A stretch of DNA of 64,000 nucleotides from the NCBI RefSeq assembly GCF_000235365.1, contig NC_016450.1, forward strand, positions 558,001 to 622,000. Direction: 5' to 3'. Source of the stretch: Eremothecium cymbalariae DBVPG#7215 (taxonomy: Eukaryota > Ascomycota > Saccharomycetes > Saccharomycetales > Saccharomycetaceae). Made by a program: the position numbers and the translations under genes. Below the pieces are notes generated by a model. It was not told the DNA's origin and made no database searches. It was given only the letters and a program-made list of their open reading frames with translations. Of the stretch, positions 39,163 to 49,269 are shown piece after piece (the first letter of the stretch is position 1; each line of letters opens with the position of its first letter).

Positions 39163-41199
39163 TCATGACAAAAACTTAACATAGTTCATAGGTATTAATC
39201 CTTGACGACCGTTACTGTTATGTACCTCTCCGATATACCAGTCGGTATTCAACTTTTCTGTTAATAAAAGATGATCGCCCATCTGAAAGTTTAAGATGTC
39301 ATTTTCATTAGGTTCAGTAAAGCTGTAAAGTGCTTTGGCATATCCAATTACTCTTTGACCCCTGCTAGTAGCCTTGGGCCATTCAAAGGTGGTAGTTTTC
39401 GTTTTTTCGAATGGAATAAAGCGTGGCTGACGATCTACTGAATTTGAGCCATCAGAATCAGAGTCACTCGAAGGGAGGTTTTTGGACTTTGGCTGATTTC
39501 TCTTCATTTCTTCTTCTTCCAGTGCTCTCAGAGCCCCATCAATATCTGCCGCCAAAGATTTACGGCGGTGCGATCTAGTTCTTCTAAGAGAAGAACCATC
39601 ACTGCCCGACTGAGATGATGCTATTGGAACCGGATCAGAGCTTGGACGCGAGAGATCTTCTGCCGACCTACAAAAGTCACGGGATTTTCTTCTATTACGA
39701 GAATTCCAAGACTTTGCTAGTCGTTGGGAATCATCTATGCTACTGGCATAAGACGAAATGGAAGTACTCATTGAATCAATACTTGTGCGGACCTTTTTTT
39801 GTGTGTAATCGGTTGGATTGGATGTATATGACTCAGACTCTGAGGAACCTGCCCTCGTATCCCGGAATTCTTCATTAATTAATTGTTGGTCCTTTTGAAT
39901 TCTACGAACTTCAACAGGCTGTCGTTGTTCTGGAGAATACCTCTTAACGGTAGCGCTTGAGTGAGGGGGACACTCGTTTGAGTCAACATTTACTGGTTTA
40001 CCATCATCAGGATAAGATACTCCATTCTGTTCGATAACCTTGGCGGGACTGGATCCTTGCAAGTAAGGTGCACGAGTTGGCGACATCCGCGGCTCCATTG
40101 ACGTTGGAAACCCAGTTGGCGATTGCATTAGGTAGTTGGATTCTCGGTCCTGAGATTGCTGCACGTGTTCATCCAAGACAATTATCGAATAGTTATCATT
40201 TGCAGCATCTTTCAATGTCGGAGAGTCTGGAGGGGTACGCATTGGTGGCTGAGAAACTGGTCTGTTACGCGGTAACTTTGAGGACAAGATCCTCATGTTT
40301 TCAGTATGCTTGTCAACGGAAGAAGCTTCAATAGTTTTGTTGTTCAATCCAGTACCTCCGTCCTTTGCCTTCACCCTCCCAGTTCCATGGTTATATGCAA
40401 ACGAGTAGATATCCTGCTGAATAGTGAAACCCGCGAGCATTGTAGTTAGTTTCTCTAAAGAAATTTGCTCATGTACTGCAGCATCAATACCAACTACTGC
40501 AAATTCCTGAATCTTCGTTTTCATCATTTGCATCCTCGATTCTTCCAGCAGCTGGAGCTCCATACTCAATGATCCCCACTCCTGTAACCAACGTTTATTG
40601 GCAGCCTTGGCTTCCTGTGAAAGTACATCGATTTTCTTACTCAACTCATCCACAATGGAACGCCATTTGCTCAATTGTTTTTGGTTGTTCATTGATTCGC
40701 GGCCGCCTATTAAATTTTGCTGGTTCAGCTGATACTCTCGAAGTTCTACCTTGGCCTTTTCCAATTTCTCTAACAGCTCATCATGCATTTGTCTTTTCTG
40801 CACTTTATCCATCCGCAACTGCCTGATCTTCCCCTCTAACGTCTTATAACGTGCCTGTCCATTACTGACAAACTCCTTCAATGCGTTATACTGCTCTCGA
40901 TAGATCTGCTCCGCTTGCTTCGAGTGACTCTGCGCAACCTTTGTTTGCTCAACCTTACACAACTCTAAACTGCGTTGCATGTTCCCATAATCAGGAGTAT
41001 TCTTCAGTTGTTTCTCTAAATGATGCACAATTGCCCCCATCTTCCTCGAGTAATCCTTCTCCAACTTACTTCTCTCTTCGAAGAATACGGACAAATTCTT
41101 GCACACCTCTAATCCCTGTGCAACATGTCGCAACAGGATCCGAACACCTTCCTCCTGGGCATCCCAAAAGTTCGACTGATAGTTATAATTAAGTGCCAT
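39163..41199 (-). CDS. HOF1: F-BAR/SH3 cytokinesis protein Hof1
   Basis: A 678-residue protein. The F-BAR domain is at about 1-270 (FWDAQEEGVRILLRHVAQGL, FFEERSKLEKDYSRKMG and long coiled-coil helices). The middle is Ser/Pro-rich with SH3-ligand-like and phosphosite-dense stretches. The C-terminal SH3 domain is at about 617-678 (AKALYSFTEPNENDILNFQ, WYIGEVHNSNGRQGLIPMNY). Hof1 links septins, the actomyosin ring, formins and chitin synthase at the bud neck. S. cerevisiae YMR032W encodes 669 residues. In S. cerevisiae HOF1 is in the G2/M CLB2 cluster; a GTAAACAAA forkhead-type site lies about 215 bp upstream here. It is divergent from EIS1. Confidence 0.96.
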   Translation of the reverse strand: MALNYNYQSNFWDAQEEGVRILLRHVAQGLEVCKNLSVFFEERSKLEKDYSRKMGAIVHHLEKQLKNTPDYGNMQRSLELCKVEQTKVAQSHSKQAEQIYREQYNALKEFVSNGQARYKTLEGKIRQLRMDKVQKRQMHDELLEKLEKAKVELREYQLNQQNLIGGRESMNNQKQLSKWRSIVDELSKKIDVLSQEAKAANKRWLQEWGSLSMELQLLEESRMQMMKTKIQEFAVVGIDAAVHEQISLEKLTTMLAGFTIQQDIYSFAYNHGTGRVKAKDGGTGLNNKTIEASSVDKHTENMRILSSKLPRNRPVSQPPMRTPPDSPTLKDAANDNYSIIVLDEHVQQSQDRESNYLMQSPTGFPTSMEPRMSPTRAPYLQGSSPAKVIEQNGVSYPDDGKPVNVDSNECPPHSSATVKRYSPEQRQPVEVRRIQKDQQLINEEFRDTRAGSSESESYTSNPTDYTQKKVRTSIDSMSTSISSYASSIDDSQRLAKSWNSRNRRKSRDFCRSAEDLSRPSSDPVPIASSQSGSDGSSLRRTRSHRRKSLAADIDGALRALEEEEMKRNQPKSKNLPSSDSDSDGSNSVDRQPRFIPFEKTKTTTFEWPKATSRGQRVIGYAKALYSFTEPNENDILNFQMGDHLLLTEKLNTDWYIGEVHNSNGRQGLIPMNYVKFLS

Positions 41200-41774
41200 T
41201 TCCGTCTTTATGCTCTAGCTTTACCACCTACTTCACTTACACTTCCTGATAATTCTAATCCTAACTTAAGTTCCGGCCTCCTCCCCTCCCTCAGACTCAA
41301 GCATTAAAAGTTGATTAGCTGTTCCCTCTCTAAATCACTCCTTTCTATAATCCTGCACATCCCAACTAGTGAGCTTCTCGAGAAACACAACCTCCCAAAC
41401 CAGGCAAATATTTGTTTACCAATATTTAAATAAGGAACTTCATAAACATAGCGCCCTCGTGTATGCTATCATTATTTACGGAATTGCTCGTGACAGAAAA
41501 GGAAAGGGAAATTCCTAAAAGGGAAGAGAGGAAACGGACATTTTTGTCGACGTTTCCTTGAAGCTCGAGAGAGAAAACGACGTGCTTGCTCTTCTTAAAT
41601 TAAGAGCAAAGGAATACATACACACACATAGTAACGTATTCGAATTTAAGGGGCAGCCGATCTCGAAGAAGAGAGCAAAAGTCACCGTGAGAGAATTATA
41701 ACTTCTACAAACAACTTTTTTGTCCTTCTTGTCAGTTGTGTATCAAACAAGGCAAGTAATATCGGTTAGAGGCT
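41200..41774. promoter_or_regulatory. Divergent promoter region HOF1 / EIS1
   Basis: Minus-strand GTAAACAAA (plus-strand 41411-41419) fits the Fkh1/2 consensus. It is preceded on that strand by TTTAAATATTGG, a degenerate Mcm1 half-site, at the usual Mcm1-Fkh spacing. The 310 bases before EIS1 lack ATG on its coding strand. No ORF. Confidence 0.4.
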
Positions 41775-44249
41775 ATGTCACTTGTTTCAGCTGCAGTTGA
41801 TAAGGGTAATGCAGGTGTTGGAGGAGGGTCCCGAAGATCTGTATATCAGAAGGATGGAAAGCCGCTCTCCAAAGAGGCGTTATACCGATCGAAATTAAAG
41901 TATGGGGTGTTTCAGTCACCTGCGAGGGGTAGTAAAATTGGTGTTAGTGACTCTAAAGTTGCATCGGATGCAGCGGCGCACAGAGCCAGTTCGAATAAGA
42001 CGTCTATTGAGTCTTACAAGCGGTTATCTGTTGATGAAAATGCGTCGAAAGCGGCTACGAAGGCCAATTTGCAGTCACAGGAGCGGCCTCAGACGTCAAG
42101 TATTACGTCTAGTGTGACTGGTTCATCTGAGGCTTCAGTCGGTTCTGCGAGGGCAGCTTCGAGAAAGAGACAGGCTGTTTCAGGGGGTCCCAAAGAGGGA
42201 GCGAATCCCAGATTGGGTAATATGGATATTACTAAAGTTTTGGAGGGTGCTGAAAGGGCAGCGAATAAGAGGATTGTGGACCGAATCAATCCTGTGAGGC
42301 AGAATTATACGTATGGGTTGATAACAGGGGACAAAGGTAGAACTGGGGAGACTAATTATTCTTTGACTTCTAGTGTGGTTGAACAGTTGAAGACCAAGGG
42401 AGAATATGTTACAGAAGCGGAGAACGAAGCTGATCCGAACCACATAGCTAGCCATGCTTCTAATGCTGCCTTGTCTCATGATCCTACAGAATCTATGGAC
42501 AGGGAAGCCATCGAGCGCCAAGCTAGGAACTCTGAGTATTTTAAACAATTGAGTTCTCGGCAAGTATTGGATCTAGCTCGTGCTAGGGCAGACCTTAAAC
42601 TGAAGCAAATCGATAAGGAGACCAAAGACAAGTTGATATTCAGCAACGAGGAATATAACAAAGTTGCTGTGGAAATTGCGAAGAAGCACCATGAAGAACG
42701 GCAGCGTTTGACTGGCGGGAAGGTCAACTTGGGTGGAGGTTTGTGGTTAGCTCCTGAGGAGGTTGAACACATTGCTCAAGGATTCATCACTCCTGTTCTG
42801 GCTGATGTGGACAAACGTGCTGTCCAACAGCGTGCGGTTGATGCTGACATCCAACGCAGGACTATGGATCATGAGCAGAAGTACGCTGAATGGAAGGCTC
42901 TACAAAAGCAGAAACATGACAACGATGTTCTGGCACAGAGAGAGGCTAGGGAGAGACATGAGCAGGAGCTGGGTTCTGTTCATGAAGTTTTTGAAGACAA
43001 ACTATACAACTTGGTGAAGGAGAAGAAAAATCTCATCAACGAGAAAGAGGAAGAGCTTGTGAAAGTTCAGGAGTCTTACGCCAAATTGAAAGCAGAGCTG
43101 GATGATGTCTTGGCACAAGAAGCTACTCGTGTTGAAAAGGTTTTTACGGAGCGCCAAACAGAGCTTGAGGAGGATATAGCTACCATTAAAAAGGAAAACT
43201 TGGAAGCTATCCAACCCTTGGATAGTGAATTGGAAACTAAAAGGATTGAGAGTGATAAGCTGGTAGCTGAACACGATCAGGTGAAAGATACAGTTGATGG
43301 TTTATCAGCAGATGTCGAGACTTACAAAGCCAAGATTGCGGAGTTGAACCAACAACTTCTATCTGTTAGTGCGACTTTGCAAGAGCAGCAAGAAGGCTTG
43401 CGTGCTTTGCATGCTTCAAAGGATGAGTTAGAGGCACAGATTGACAACAATTTGGTGGCTGCTTCCCAGGCATCTGAACGCGCTGAGTTATCTCGTAAAG
43501 ATGTAGATTTAAAAAGAAAAGAGGTAGATTCTGTCCTCAGTGAATATCAAGCTAAGCTGGAAAGGGCGCAGGATAAATTAAGTAAAGAGCGCTCAGCGTT
43601 ACTGCAAACATCTTTAAAGGTCTCTCAGTTAAAGGGTATGCCTTCTATCAATGAAAGTAAAGCTAGATCTCTAATTGGAATTACTTCCGATGAATACCTC
43701 TCCAAGTTTGCCAACAAGAAAACGAAACAGCCCAAGAAACTTACCAAACATGACGATGATTCAGTTGAATATATTATTGCAGTAACTGATACATCTCCAG
43801 CAACCTTTACAAACAAGAAGCGTGGCATATTTCCTAATATGAAATCGCGGGGAAGTACTTCAGCTGCCACTGGGCAGCCTTCTGCAAAGCAAAGGAAGAT
43901 TCATCCATCAGCGGCTTATATTTCCAATTCACCAAAGAAAGATTCTGCTCTTGGAAGATTCCTGCAGAAGATAATTCCTTCCAAGAAAAACGGTTCCAAG
44001 AAGACCAATACCAATAAAAAGACCCCTGTAGCAAGAAGTTCTACTGTCCCAGTTGCTAGGAAATTTGAACACCAGAAAAAGCCTGTGTACACTGATTCCA
44101 GCCAAGATGTTTTAGGGCCTGGAAGACGTGACCATGCAAAAGCAACCGATGAAGAAGTTGATGCTGATGATGTGCGAGAGCTTCTTGAGTTAGAGCGGTC
44201 TAACGACTCGAAGGACAGAAGAGAAAGTCTTTTCAAAGAAGTTTTCTAG
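41775..44249 (+). CDS. EIS1: Eisosome protein Eis1 (YMR031C/YKL050C family)
   Basis: An 824-residue protein. The N-terminal half is Ser/Ala/Lys-rich with conserved segments such as GKPLSKEALYRSKLKYGVFQ, NYSLTSSVVEQLKTKGEYV and ALSHDPTESMDREAIERQA. The central part (about 300-640) is a long coiled coil rich in E, K and Q. The C-terminus is basic and ends in an acidic patch (DEEVDADDVRELLELE). Eis1 is needed for assembly of eisosomes, the furrow-like plasma-membrane domains. Length is close to S. cerevisiae Eis1 (843). One locus here represents EIS1 (YMR031C) and its paralogue YKL050C. The location between HOF1 and SFK1 matches both duplicated blocks. Confidence 0.93.
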   Translation: MSLVSAAVDKGNAGVGGGSRRSVYQKDGKPLSKEALYRSKLKYGVFQSPARGSKIGVSDSKVASDAAAHRASSNKTSIESYKRLSVDENASKAATKANLQSQERPQTSSITSSVTGSSEASVGSARAASRKRQAVSGGPKEGANPRLGNMDITKVLEGAERAANKRIVDRINPVRQNYTYGLITGDKGRTGETNYSLTSSVVEQLKTKGEYVTEAENEADPNHIASHASNAALSHDPTESMDREAIERQARNSEYFKQLSSRQVLDLARARADLKLKQIDKETKDKLIFSNEEYNKVAVEIAKKHHEERQRLTGGKVNLGGGLWLAPEEVEHIAQGFITPVLADVDKRAVQQRAVDADIQRRTMDHEQKYAEWKALQKQKHDNDVLAQREARERHEQELGSVHEVFEDKLYNLVKEKKNLINEKEEELVKVQESYAKLKAELDDVLAQEATRVEKVFTERQTELEEDIATIKKENLEAIQPLDSELETKRIESDKLVAEHDQVKDTVDGLSADVETYKAKIAELNQQLLSVSATLQEQQEGLRALHASKDELEAQIDNNLVAASQASERAELSRKDVDLKRKEVDSVLSEYQAKLERAQDKLSKERSALLQTSLKVSQLKGMPSINESKARSLIGITSDEYLSKFANKKTKQPKKLTKHDDDSVEYIIAVTDTSPATFTNKKRGIFPNMKSRGSTSAATGQPSAKQRKIHPSAAYISNSPKKDSALGRFLQKIIPSKKNGSKKTNTNKKTPVARSSTVPVARKFEHQKKPVYTDSSQDVLGPGRRDHAKATDEEVDADDVRELLELERSNDSKDRRESLFKEVF

Positions 44250-44713
44250 AATTAGTTTTTCAATACCAAACCAAACCTTTTTACTAATGATGTCAAATAA
44301 TAGAAATCTTGTGGAGAGCTTCACTCAATTTAATTACCCTGGAACCACAACAATCACTAATTTTTACTTTAAATATCATTTATTCTTTGTTCGTTTGATA
44401 TAGTGAAGACCTTATTCAAAATTGTATCTACCTACCTACCTATCAAGTGAAGTTTATAGAATACTTACTTACACGTAATGTTTGTTAATATACGTTCGTA
44501 ATTTTATTAAAGTCCGAGCACTAGGTACATACAGTCCAGCATAAAATATAGTTACTTAAAAATTATTATCATTCTTCTCGGAAGATTCATGTGTATTTCT
44601 AGATAATGAACAATAAGCATGCTCCAAATTAAGGTGTATAATGAAAATGAGCTTCAGTTCTTAATCAATGAGCAAATTAGTTATGTTCGTTTCAATCATG
44701 AATTAATTAGTGT
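44250..44713. other. Convergent intergenic region EIS1 / SFK1
   Basis: AT-rich 3' flanks of two convergent genes. No ORF or RNA gene is seen. Confidence 0.5.
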
Positions 44714-45745
44714 CTACACGACAATATCCAGCTCGTCCGCATCAGAATAATGCGGACGAGCTGGAGATTGCGCAAATTGTTCCAGGTGCATTTTAACTTC
44801 ACCAAGGACTAATCGATCATATTTGTAATGACCTTCAAAAGATTCTATTTGACGGAAATACTTTGATTCCTTGTATCTTCCACCCAAGTAAAAATCCACA
44901 CACACTATTATAAGGTAAATGCCTAGCCAAAAGGCCAGCACCCATTCGAAAGAGCTACCTACGGAGCTATCATTGAACTTACCAAAGAATATGGCCCACA
45001 AAGTTGCTAGAGCCAGCCATATAGTCTTAAATATAGCGCTGATAGTAAACTTGTTCCAAATATGACCAGGCCAGTGATTGCAAGAAGTTTTCCGCAATCT
45101 GATCTCCGGTCCGGCTAAGGGATGCAATAATGCATAATGACGGCCCATTGAAAAATATTCAATTAGGTTGCACAGGATCGAAAAATACATCAGCGCAATA
45201 AAAAGACCAACCATTGTCAAGTGTACTGTATGGTGTTTTGCAGTAGAAAATATCGAGCACATAAGGAGCGCTAACTCACCAAAGACTCCAAAGAAAAATG
45301 ATGCAACTATCATATTCCGTTCAAAAACTGTATAGTATGGGGGCATCAAATAATTTTGGTTCACCAACAGATCAGCATACCGAACTCTAACTGAAGGTGC
45401 ACTCTCTATACCACTGGAGCTGGACATTGGATACAGCTGAGTTGAGGCGCGATGATAGGCCAAAAATATGAACGGCCAATGTCCAGACCGTTGAAAATAC
45501 TCACATGCAACCGAAACACAGTACCAAAAACCCTGCCAGGATGAGCCAGCTATGAACAACGGTTGGAGTTTTGTAGCCCCTATATCGCTGATATACACGA
45601 AATTCGCATTTTCAGACATGAACCAATACCTCGGATGTCCTTGTACCGCCCAACTAACGAGCATAGCTATCAGCATTCCATACCATGGTAGTAGTGCCAT
45701 CCAAGGCACAATGAAGAAGGGGTTTGCTGGTTTCGGAAATGCCAT
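44714..45745 (-). CDS. SFK1: Plasma-membrane protein Sfk1 (Frag1/DRAM/Sfk1 family)
   Basis: A 343-residue protein with about six membrane segments (first FFIVPWMALLPWYGMLIAML; later MIVASFFFGVFGELALLMC, LTMVGLFIALMYFSILCNLI and WVLAFWLGIYLIIVCVDFYL). The lumenal GSSWQGFWYCVSVACEYFQR and FSMGRHYALLHP segments fit the Frag1/DRAM/Sfk1 family. In S. cerevisiae Sfk1 (YKL051W, 353 aa) works with the PI4-kinase Stt4 complex and affects lipid asymmetry. The last 18 codons contain a perfect 16-bp-arm inverted repeat encoding SPARPH and DADELD on its two arms. It is the last gene of the YKL/YMR ancestral block in the window. Confidence 0.93.
   Translation of the reverse strand: MAFPKPANPFFIVPWMALLPWYGMLIAMLVSWAVQGHPRYWFMSENANFVYISDIGATKLQPLFIAGSSWQGFWYCVSVACEYFQRSGHWPFIFLAYHRASTQLYPMSSSSGIESAPSVRVRYADLLVNQNYLMPPYYTVFERNMIVASFFFGVFGELALLMCSIFSTAKHHTVHLTMVGLFIALMYFSILCNLIEYFSMGRHYALLHPLAGPEIRLRKTSCNHWPGHIWNKFTISAIFKTIWLALATLWAIFFGKFNDSSVGSSFEWVLAFWLGIYLIIVCVDFYLGGRYKESKYFRQIESFEGHYKYDRLVLGEVKMHLEQFAQSPARPHYSDADELDIVV
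44727..44765. repeat. Perfect inverted repeat (16-bp arms, 7-nt loop) in the SFK1 C-terminal codons
   Basis: Bases 44727-44742 are the exact reverse complement of 44750-44765. It lies wholly in coding sequence, ending about 13 bp before the stop codon region. Confidence 0.97.
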
Positions 45746-46941
45746 ATAAAATGGATTTTTCTAGTATTTAATCAATAGCCCAATTTGCTAGACCTTCAAC
45801 GTTTTAAGTGCTGCGCCTTCTTGAGTAGCTACCCACAGTGCCCGCTATGTACGATGTTGCTCAATGATAAGATACACTTTCAAAGTCTAAGTAGCCAAAG
45901 AGTAGTGTGAAATTTACTAAGTTGTAAAGGCGGTGCTCCAGAGTTTCATGCATCTATATCCATATTTTTCGTAAACTGCAACCTACCTCTATTGCCGGAT
46001 AATGAATGCCCTCCGATGAGATTCTTCCATAGTTAATGGTAATGTTTTACTAAGCGCTCCCGTTACCCACTACGATATATTACGCCGTTCGTTTCTTTTT
46101 TATATATAAAGCCTCTTCTATTCAAGATTTAGCAAACATATTTCTGTAAATTGCTCAATTTGCCTGAAGCTCTACCGACGTCTCTGGGAGTCGGTAGACG
46201 AACTCTCTCGTTAACCGATCCGCGGACCCTTTTTCAACGTTACCCGCTGATGGGATAGCATCCTTTGCTGCACCCGTTTCACATATATTCCATAAAAGTG
46301 ACAACGTCTTCCTTTCAATCATCCCATCCTTTATTTATTGTTGCTCTCGAGTATTGTGTTGCTCAACGTTAATAACGCTCGTGCCTAAAATGCACTGTCA
46401 CAGGAAACATATTGTTCTCGAGGAATATGCATGTTCGTTATATTCTTACAAATCATGTGACCAAAAGTAATCCCCCCCAATTGAAATTCTTGCACATCCC
46501 CTCTCCCTCGGCAGGTCGTCTAAAACAGAAGACAAAAAGTCATGTTAATTTGTATTCTGACACATTTCTATCCGATATATTTGTTTTCTATTTGATCTTT
46601 TTACTCGGATCTACATTTCAATTTACCTCTTACCATTCTCATTTTAAAGGCCTTATCACCATTATTCAAAGACAGAAACAGAAGCCTTATTTTTTACAAG
46701 TCACCTGATGAGAATTAGATGACTTAAAAATCGTACCATATGATAATTATTATTTGAATCACGTGACATACAATATCATTTGTTACGATAGTTGCGAGCT
46801 TCACGTTCACGCTCTGCTCTCGCACTAACTAGTAAAATAAAAAGTGCATAGTTCAAAGCAAGCTTAGAAGTACTCCACAGGACCATTGTTTTGGTTAACT
46901 TGGTAACCTGGCGTGGTAATTGGAGAGGCAAAAGTTTAATT
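45746..46941. other. Long divergent region SFK1 / ARP8 at a junction of ancestral gene blocks
   Basis: 1.2 kb separating YKL/YMR-type from YOR/YDR-type gene order. It contains a 9-bp-arm inverted repeat (46171-46179 with 46190-46198), a Reb1-like TTACCCG at 46240-46246 and a TCACGTGA E-box at 46759-46766, about 180 bp upstream of ARP8. A 93-codon ATG frame (from 46427) looks random. No tRNA or centromere elements are found. Confidence 0.5.
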
Positions 46942-49269
46942 ATGGACGATGAACGTGAGATGTCAGTTGAAATGGATGTTTCGATGGAGGTGACGGCGGC
47001 AGCGACGGAGGGAAAGGTGACGAAGCCGGAAACAGGTGGTGTAGCAAGTACACAGAGTAAGAAAGTACCACAGCATTTGCTTGAGAAAAGACGGTTAGGG
47101 AGGATTAAAGCAGCGGAGGAGTTTGCCAGGAAGTTGAAGAAGATAGGGATTGAAAAACAAGACAATATTCATATCTCGCAGACGGGGTTGTTTAGGGTAC
47201 ATTCTTTAATTAATCAAAAGAATTATTCTTCAGATTATCTTAGAAAGGATGATCAAATCTTCTCGATGCGAGAGCGGAAAAACTTGAGAAGTGGGAATGT
47301 CAATTCAATAACGAACAGTAGCCAGCCGCTTATTGCTTTACCAGATGTACAGGACGACGAGGTGAAGACAAACGGGGACGAAGATGGGCTTGATGATACG
47401 GCGGATACAAACACGATTGTAATACACCCTGGATCGAGATCATTGAAAATTGGTCTATCCACAGATGTGTTTCCGTTGTCTATACCGAGTTGTGTTGCAA
47501 TTGCAAGGTCTGAACAAGTTGAAGTACCTTCACAACCAAGGTATGACAATGACGAAGAGTTTATGGGGAATTTGCAACAGATTCAGTCTGATTTTAAGGA
47601 ACGTATGAGGTATTATAAGCGTAAAATTATTCCTAATTCACACGAGCAGGTTCTTTCGTACAACAGTAAGTGCCAGCCTGAAAAGATACCTGAGCATAAT
47701 GACCTACATAGGATCGAATGGATCAAGAAGTCCGATGCATCTACTAAGGTCTATTACGGTGAATATGCCGAGAGGTGTCTTCCAGAGGGCTTCTTATTAC
47801 GTTACCCCTTTGCGAACGGCTCATTTAACGTGAAATCTCCAAACTACAATTCTTTACAAGAGTTACTGAATGACGTTGTGAATTTGATTACCTTTGCGCT
47901 ATCTGAGACAAAGCTAAATATTAGCAAGTCGCAATTTTCAAGCTACAATGTTGTTCTAATAATACCAGACTTGTTTGAAAAGAGTTACGTAGAGCAAATG
48001 ATACGACTTTTAATCTCTGAAATGGACTTTCAGGCTGTGGCGCTCATCCAGGAATCGCTTGCGTCTTGTTACGGTGCTGGGCTCTCAAATTCAACTTGCG
48101 TAATAGACATTGGTGGTTCTGAAACTAAAATTTCATGCGTGGATGAAGGCCAAGTTATTCAGAATAGCTGCATAAAACTCTCATATGGAGGTGATGACAT
48201 TACAAAACTATTTGCTGAGCTGTTGTTGCAGTCAAACTTTCCTTATGAAGACTGGAACTTAAATACAAGACAGGGTTGGTTATTGGCTGAACAACTGAAA
48301 AAAAATCACATTACTTTCCAAGATGCGGATGTTGCAGTTCAATTGTTCAACTTCTTCAAAAGGAATCCAAATATATCTGGTGCAGAAAAGTATGAATTCA
48401 AACTTTTTAACGAGGTCATGGTCAGTCCTATGGCTTACTTTTACCCGCAAATTTTGGCTCTGCTAAAACCTCCCGTCGAGGTGAACAAATATGTCCAGCA
48501 ACAATTGCCACCATCTCGTGACCCATATACCTGCAAACCGGATGATCCTCAATCAGTTTCAAATTTGGGATCTTTAAGCGGTAAGTGGTATACAGAGATG
48601 AGCAAGGACTTGGATATTGTTCGTAAGCTTATTAGCATTACTGACAAAGTGGAAGCGTTGTCTGCTAATTCTTCTGATGGAACGGCGTCAGATACTATTG
48701 TGGAGAATACTGAAGAAGTTAGCAACTACATGCCCTTAGACAAGGCTATAATTGAATCTGTCACCAATGCAGCTGTATTACTTGGCGATAATATGTCAAA
48801 ATTAACAAATTTTTACTCAAATCTATTAATTGTTGGTGGTTCGTCAAAGGTTCCAGGGCTAGATCTAATTCTTACTGATAGGATTAATATATGGAGGCCG
48901 CGCCTTTTGAGTGTTTCAACTCTTCCTGTGATCTATAAAAAGATCAGCGATATGGTTAAGCAAGTTGAAAGTGAAATCAAAAAGAACAACGTTGAATCCG
49001 AAGAGGAAATTCAACAAAGCAGGAAAAAACTTATCAAGTCGATTAAAATTGAGCTTGAAAATTATTGGGAGTCTGTTGATCCGTATGAACATGTCTATCC
49101 CATTACAGTGCTACCTCCCCCAAGAGAAATGGACCCTTCAATGTTAACGTGGAAAGGTGGAAGTGTGTTTGGTAGAATTAAACTGTGCGAAGAGCTGTAC
49201 ATTACTGAAATGGACTGGGAAATGTTAGGCAGTAGGATTTTAAAATACAAGTGCATTTTTGATTATTAG
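46942..49269 (+). CDS. ARP8: Actin-related protein Arp8 (INO80 complex)
   Basis: A 775-residue protein from ATG 46942 (in-frame codons to a TTG at 46891 lack ATG). Arp8 belongs to the INO80 nucleosome remodeller, where it binds the HSA region with Arp4 and actin and senses linker DNA. The N-terminal extension has the conserved VPQHLLEKRRLGRIKAAEEF helix. The actin fold includes NTIVIHPGSRSLKIGLSTDV, STCVIDIGGSETKISCVDEG and LLIVGGSSKVPGLDLIL, with Arp8-type inserts. The terminal WKGGSVFGRIKLCEELYIT is typical. S. cerevisiae Arp8 (YOR141C) has 881 residues, so the N-terminal tail is shorter here. It is convergent with SFL1 (YOR140W). Confidence 0.95.
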   Translation: MDDEREMSVEMDVSMEVTAAATEGKVTKPETGGVASTQSKKVPQHLLEKRRLGRIKAAEEFARKLKKIGIEKQDNIHISQTGLFRVHSLINQKNYSSDYLRKDDQIFSMRERKNLRSGNVNSITNSSQPLIALPDVQDDEVKTNGDEDGLDDTADTNTIVIHPGSRSLKIGLSTDVFPLSIPSCVAIARSEQVEVPSQPRYDNDEEFMGNLQQIQSDFKERMRYYKRKIIPNSHEQVLSYNSKCQPEKIPEHNDLHRIEWIKKSDASTKVYYGEYAERCLPEGFLLRYPFANGSFNVKSPNYNSLQELLNDVVNLITFALSETKLNISKSQFSSYNVVLIIPDLFEKSYVEQMIRLLISEMDFQAVALIQESLASCYGAGLSNSTCVIDIGGSETKISCVDEGQVIQNSCIKLSYGGDDITKLFAELLLQSNFPYEDWNLNTRQGWLLAEQLKKNHITFQDADVAVQLFNFFKRNPNISGAEKYEFKLFNEVMVSPMAYFYPQILALLKPPVEVNKYVQQQLPPSRDPYTCKPDDPQSVSNLGSLSGKWYTEMSKDLDIVRKLISITDKVEALSANSSDGTASDTIVENTEEVSNYMPLDKAIIESVTNAAVLLGDNMSKLTNFYSNLLIVGGSSKVPGLDLILTDRINIWRPRLLSVSTLPVIYKKISDMVKQVESEIKKNNVESEEEIQQSRKKLIKSIKIELENYWESVDPYEHVYPITVLPPPREMDPSMLTWKGGSVFGRIKLCEELYITEMDWEMLGSRILKYKCIFDY

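Noticed and set aside
38313..41199. Centromere near CSE4/HOF1 or elsewhere in the window
   Set aside because: No CDEI - AT-rich - CDEIII (TTTCCGAA core) arrangement found; the TCACGTGA sites lack a nearby CDEIII.
46427..46708. 93-codon ATG frame between SFK1 and ARP8
   Set aside because: Composition looks random, no recognisable family, and no expected gene at this position.
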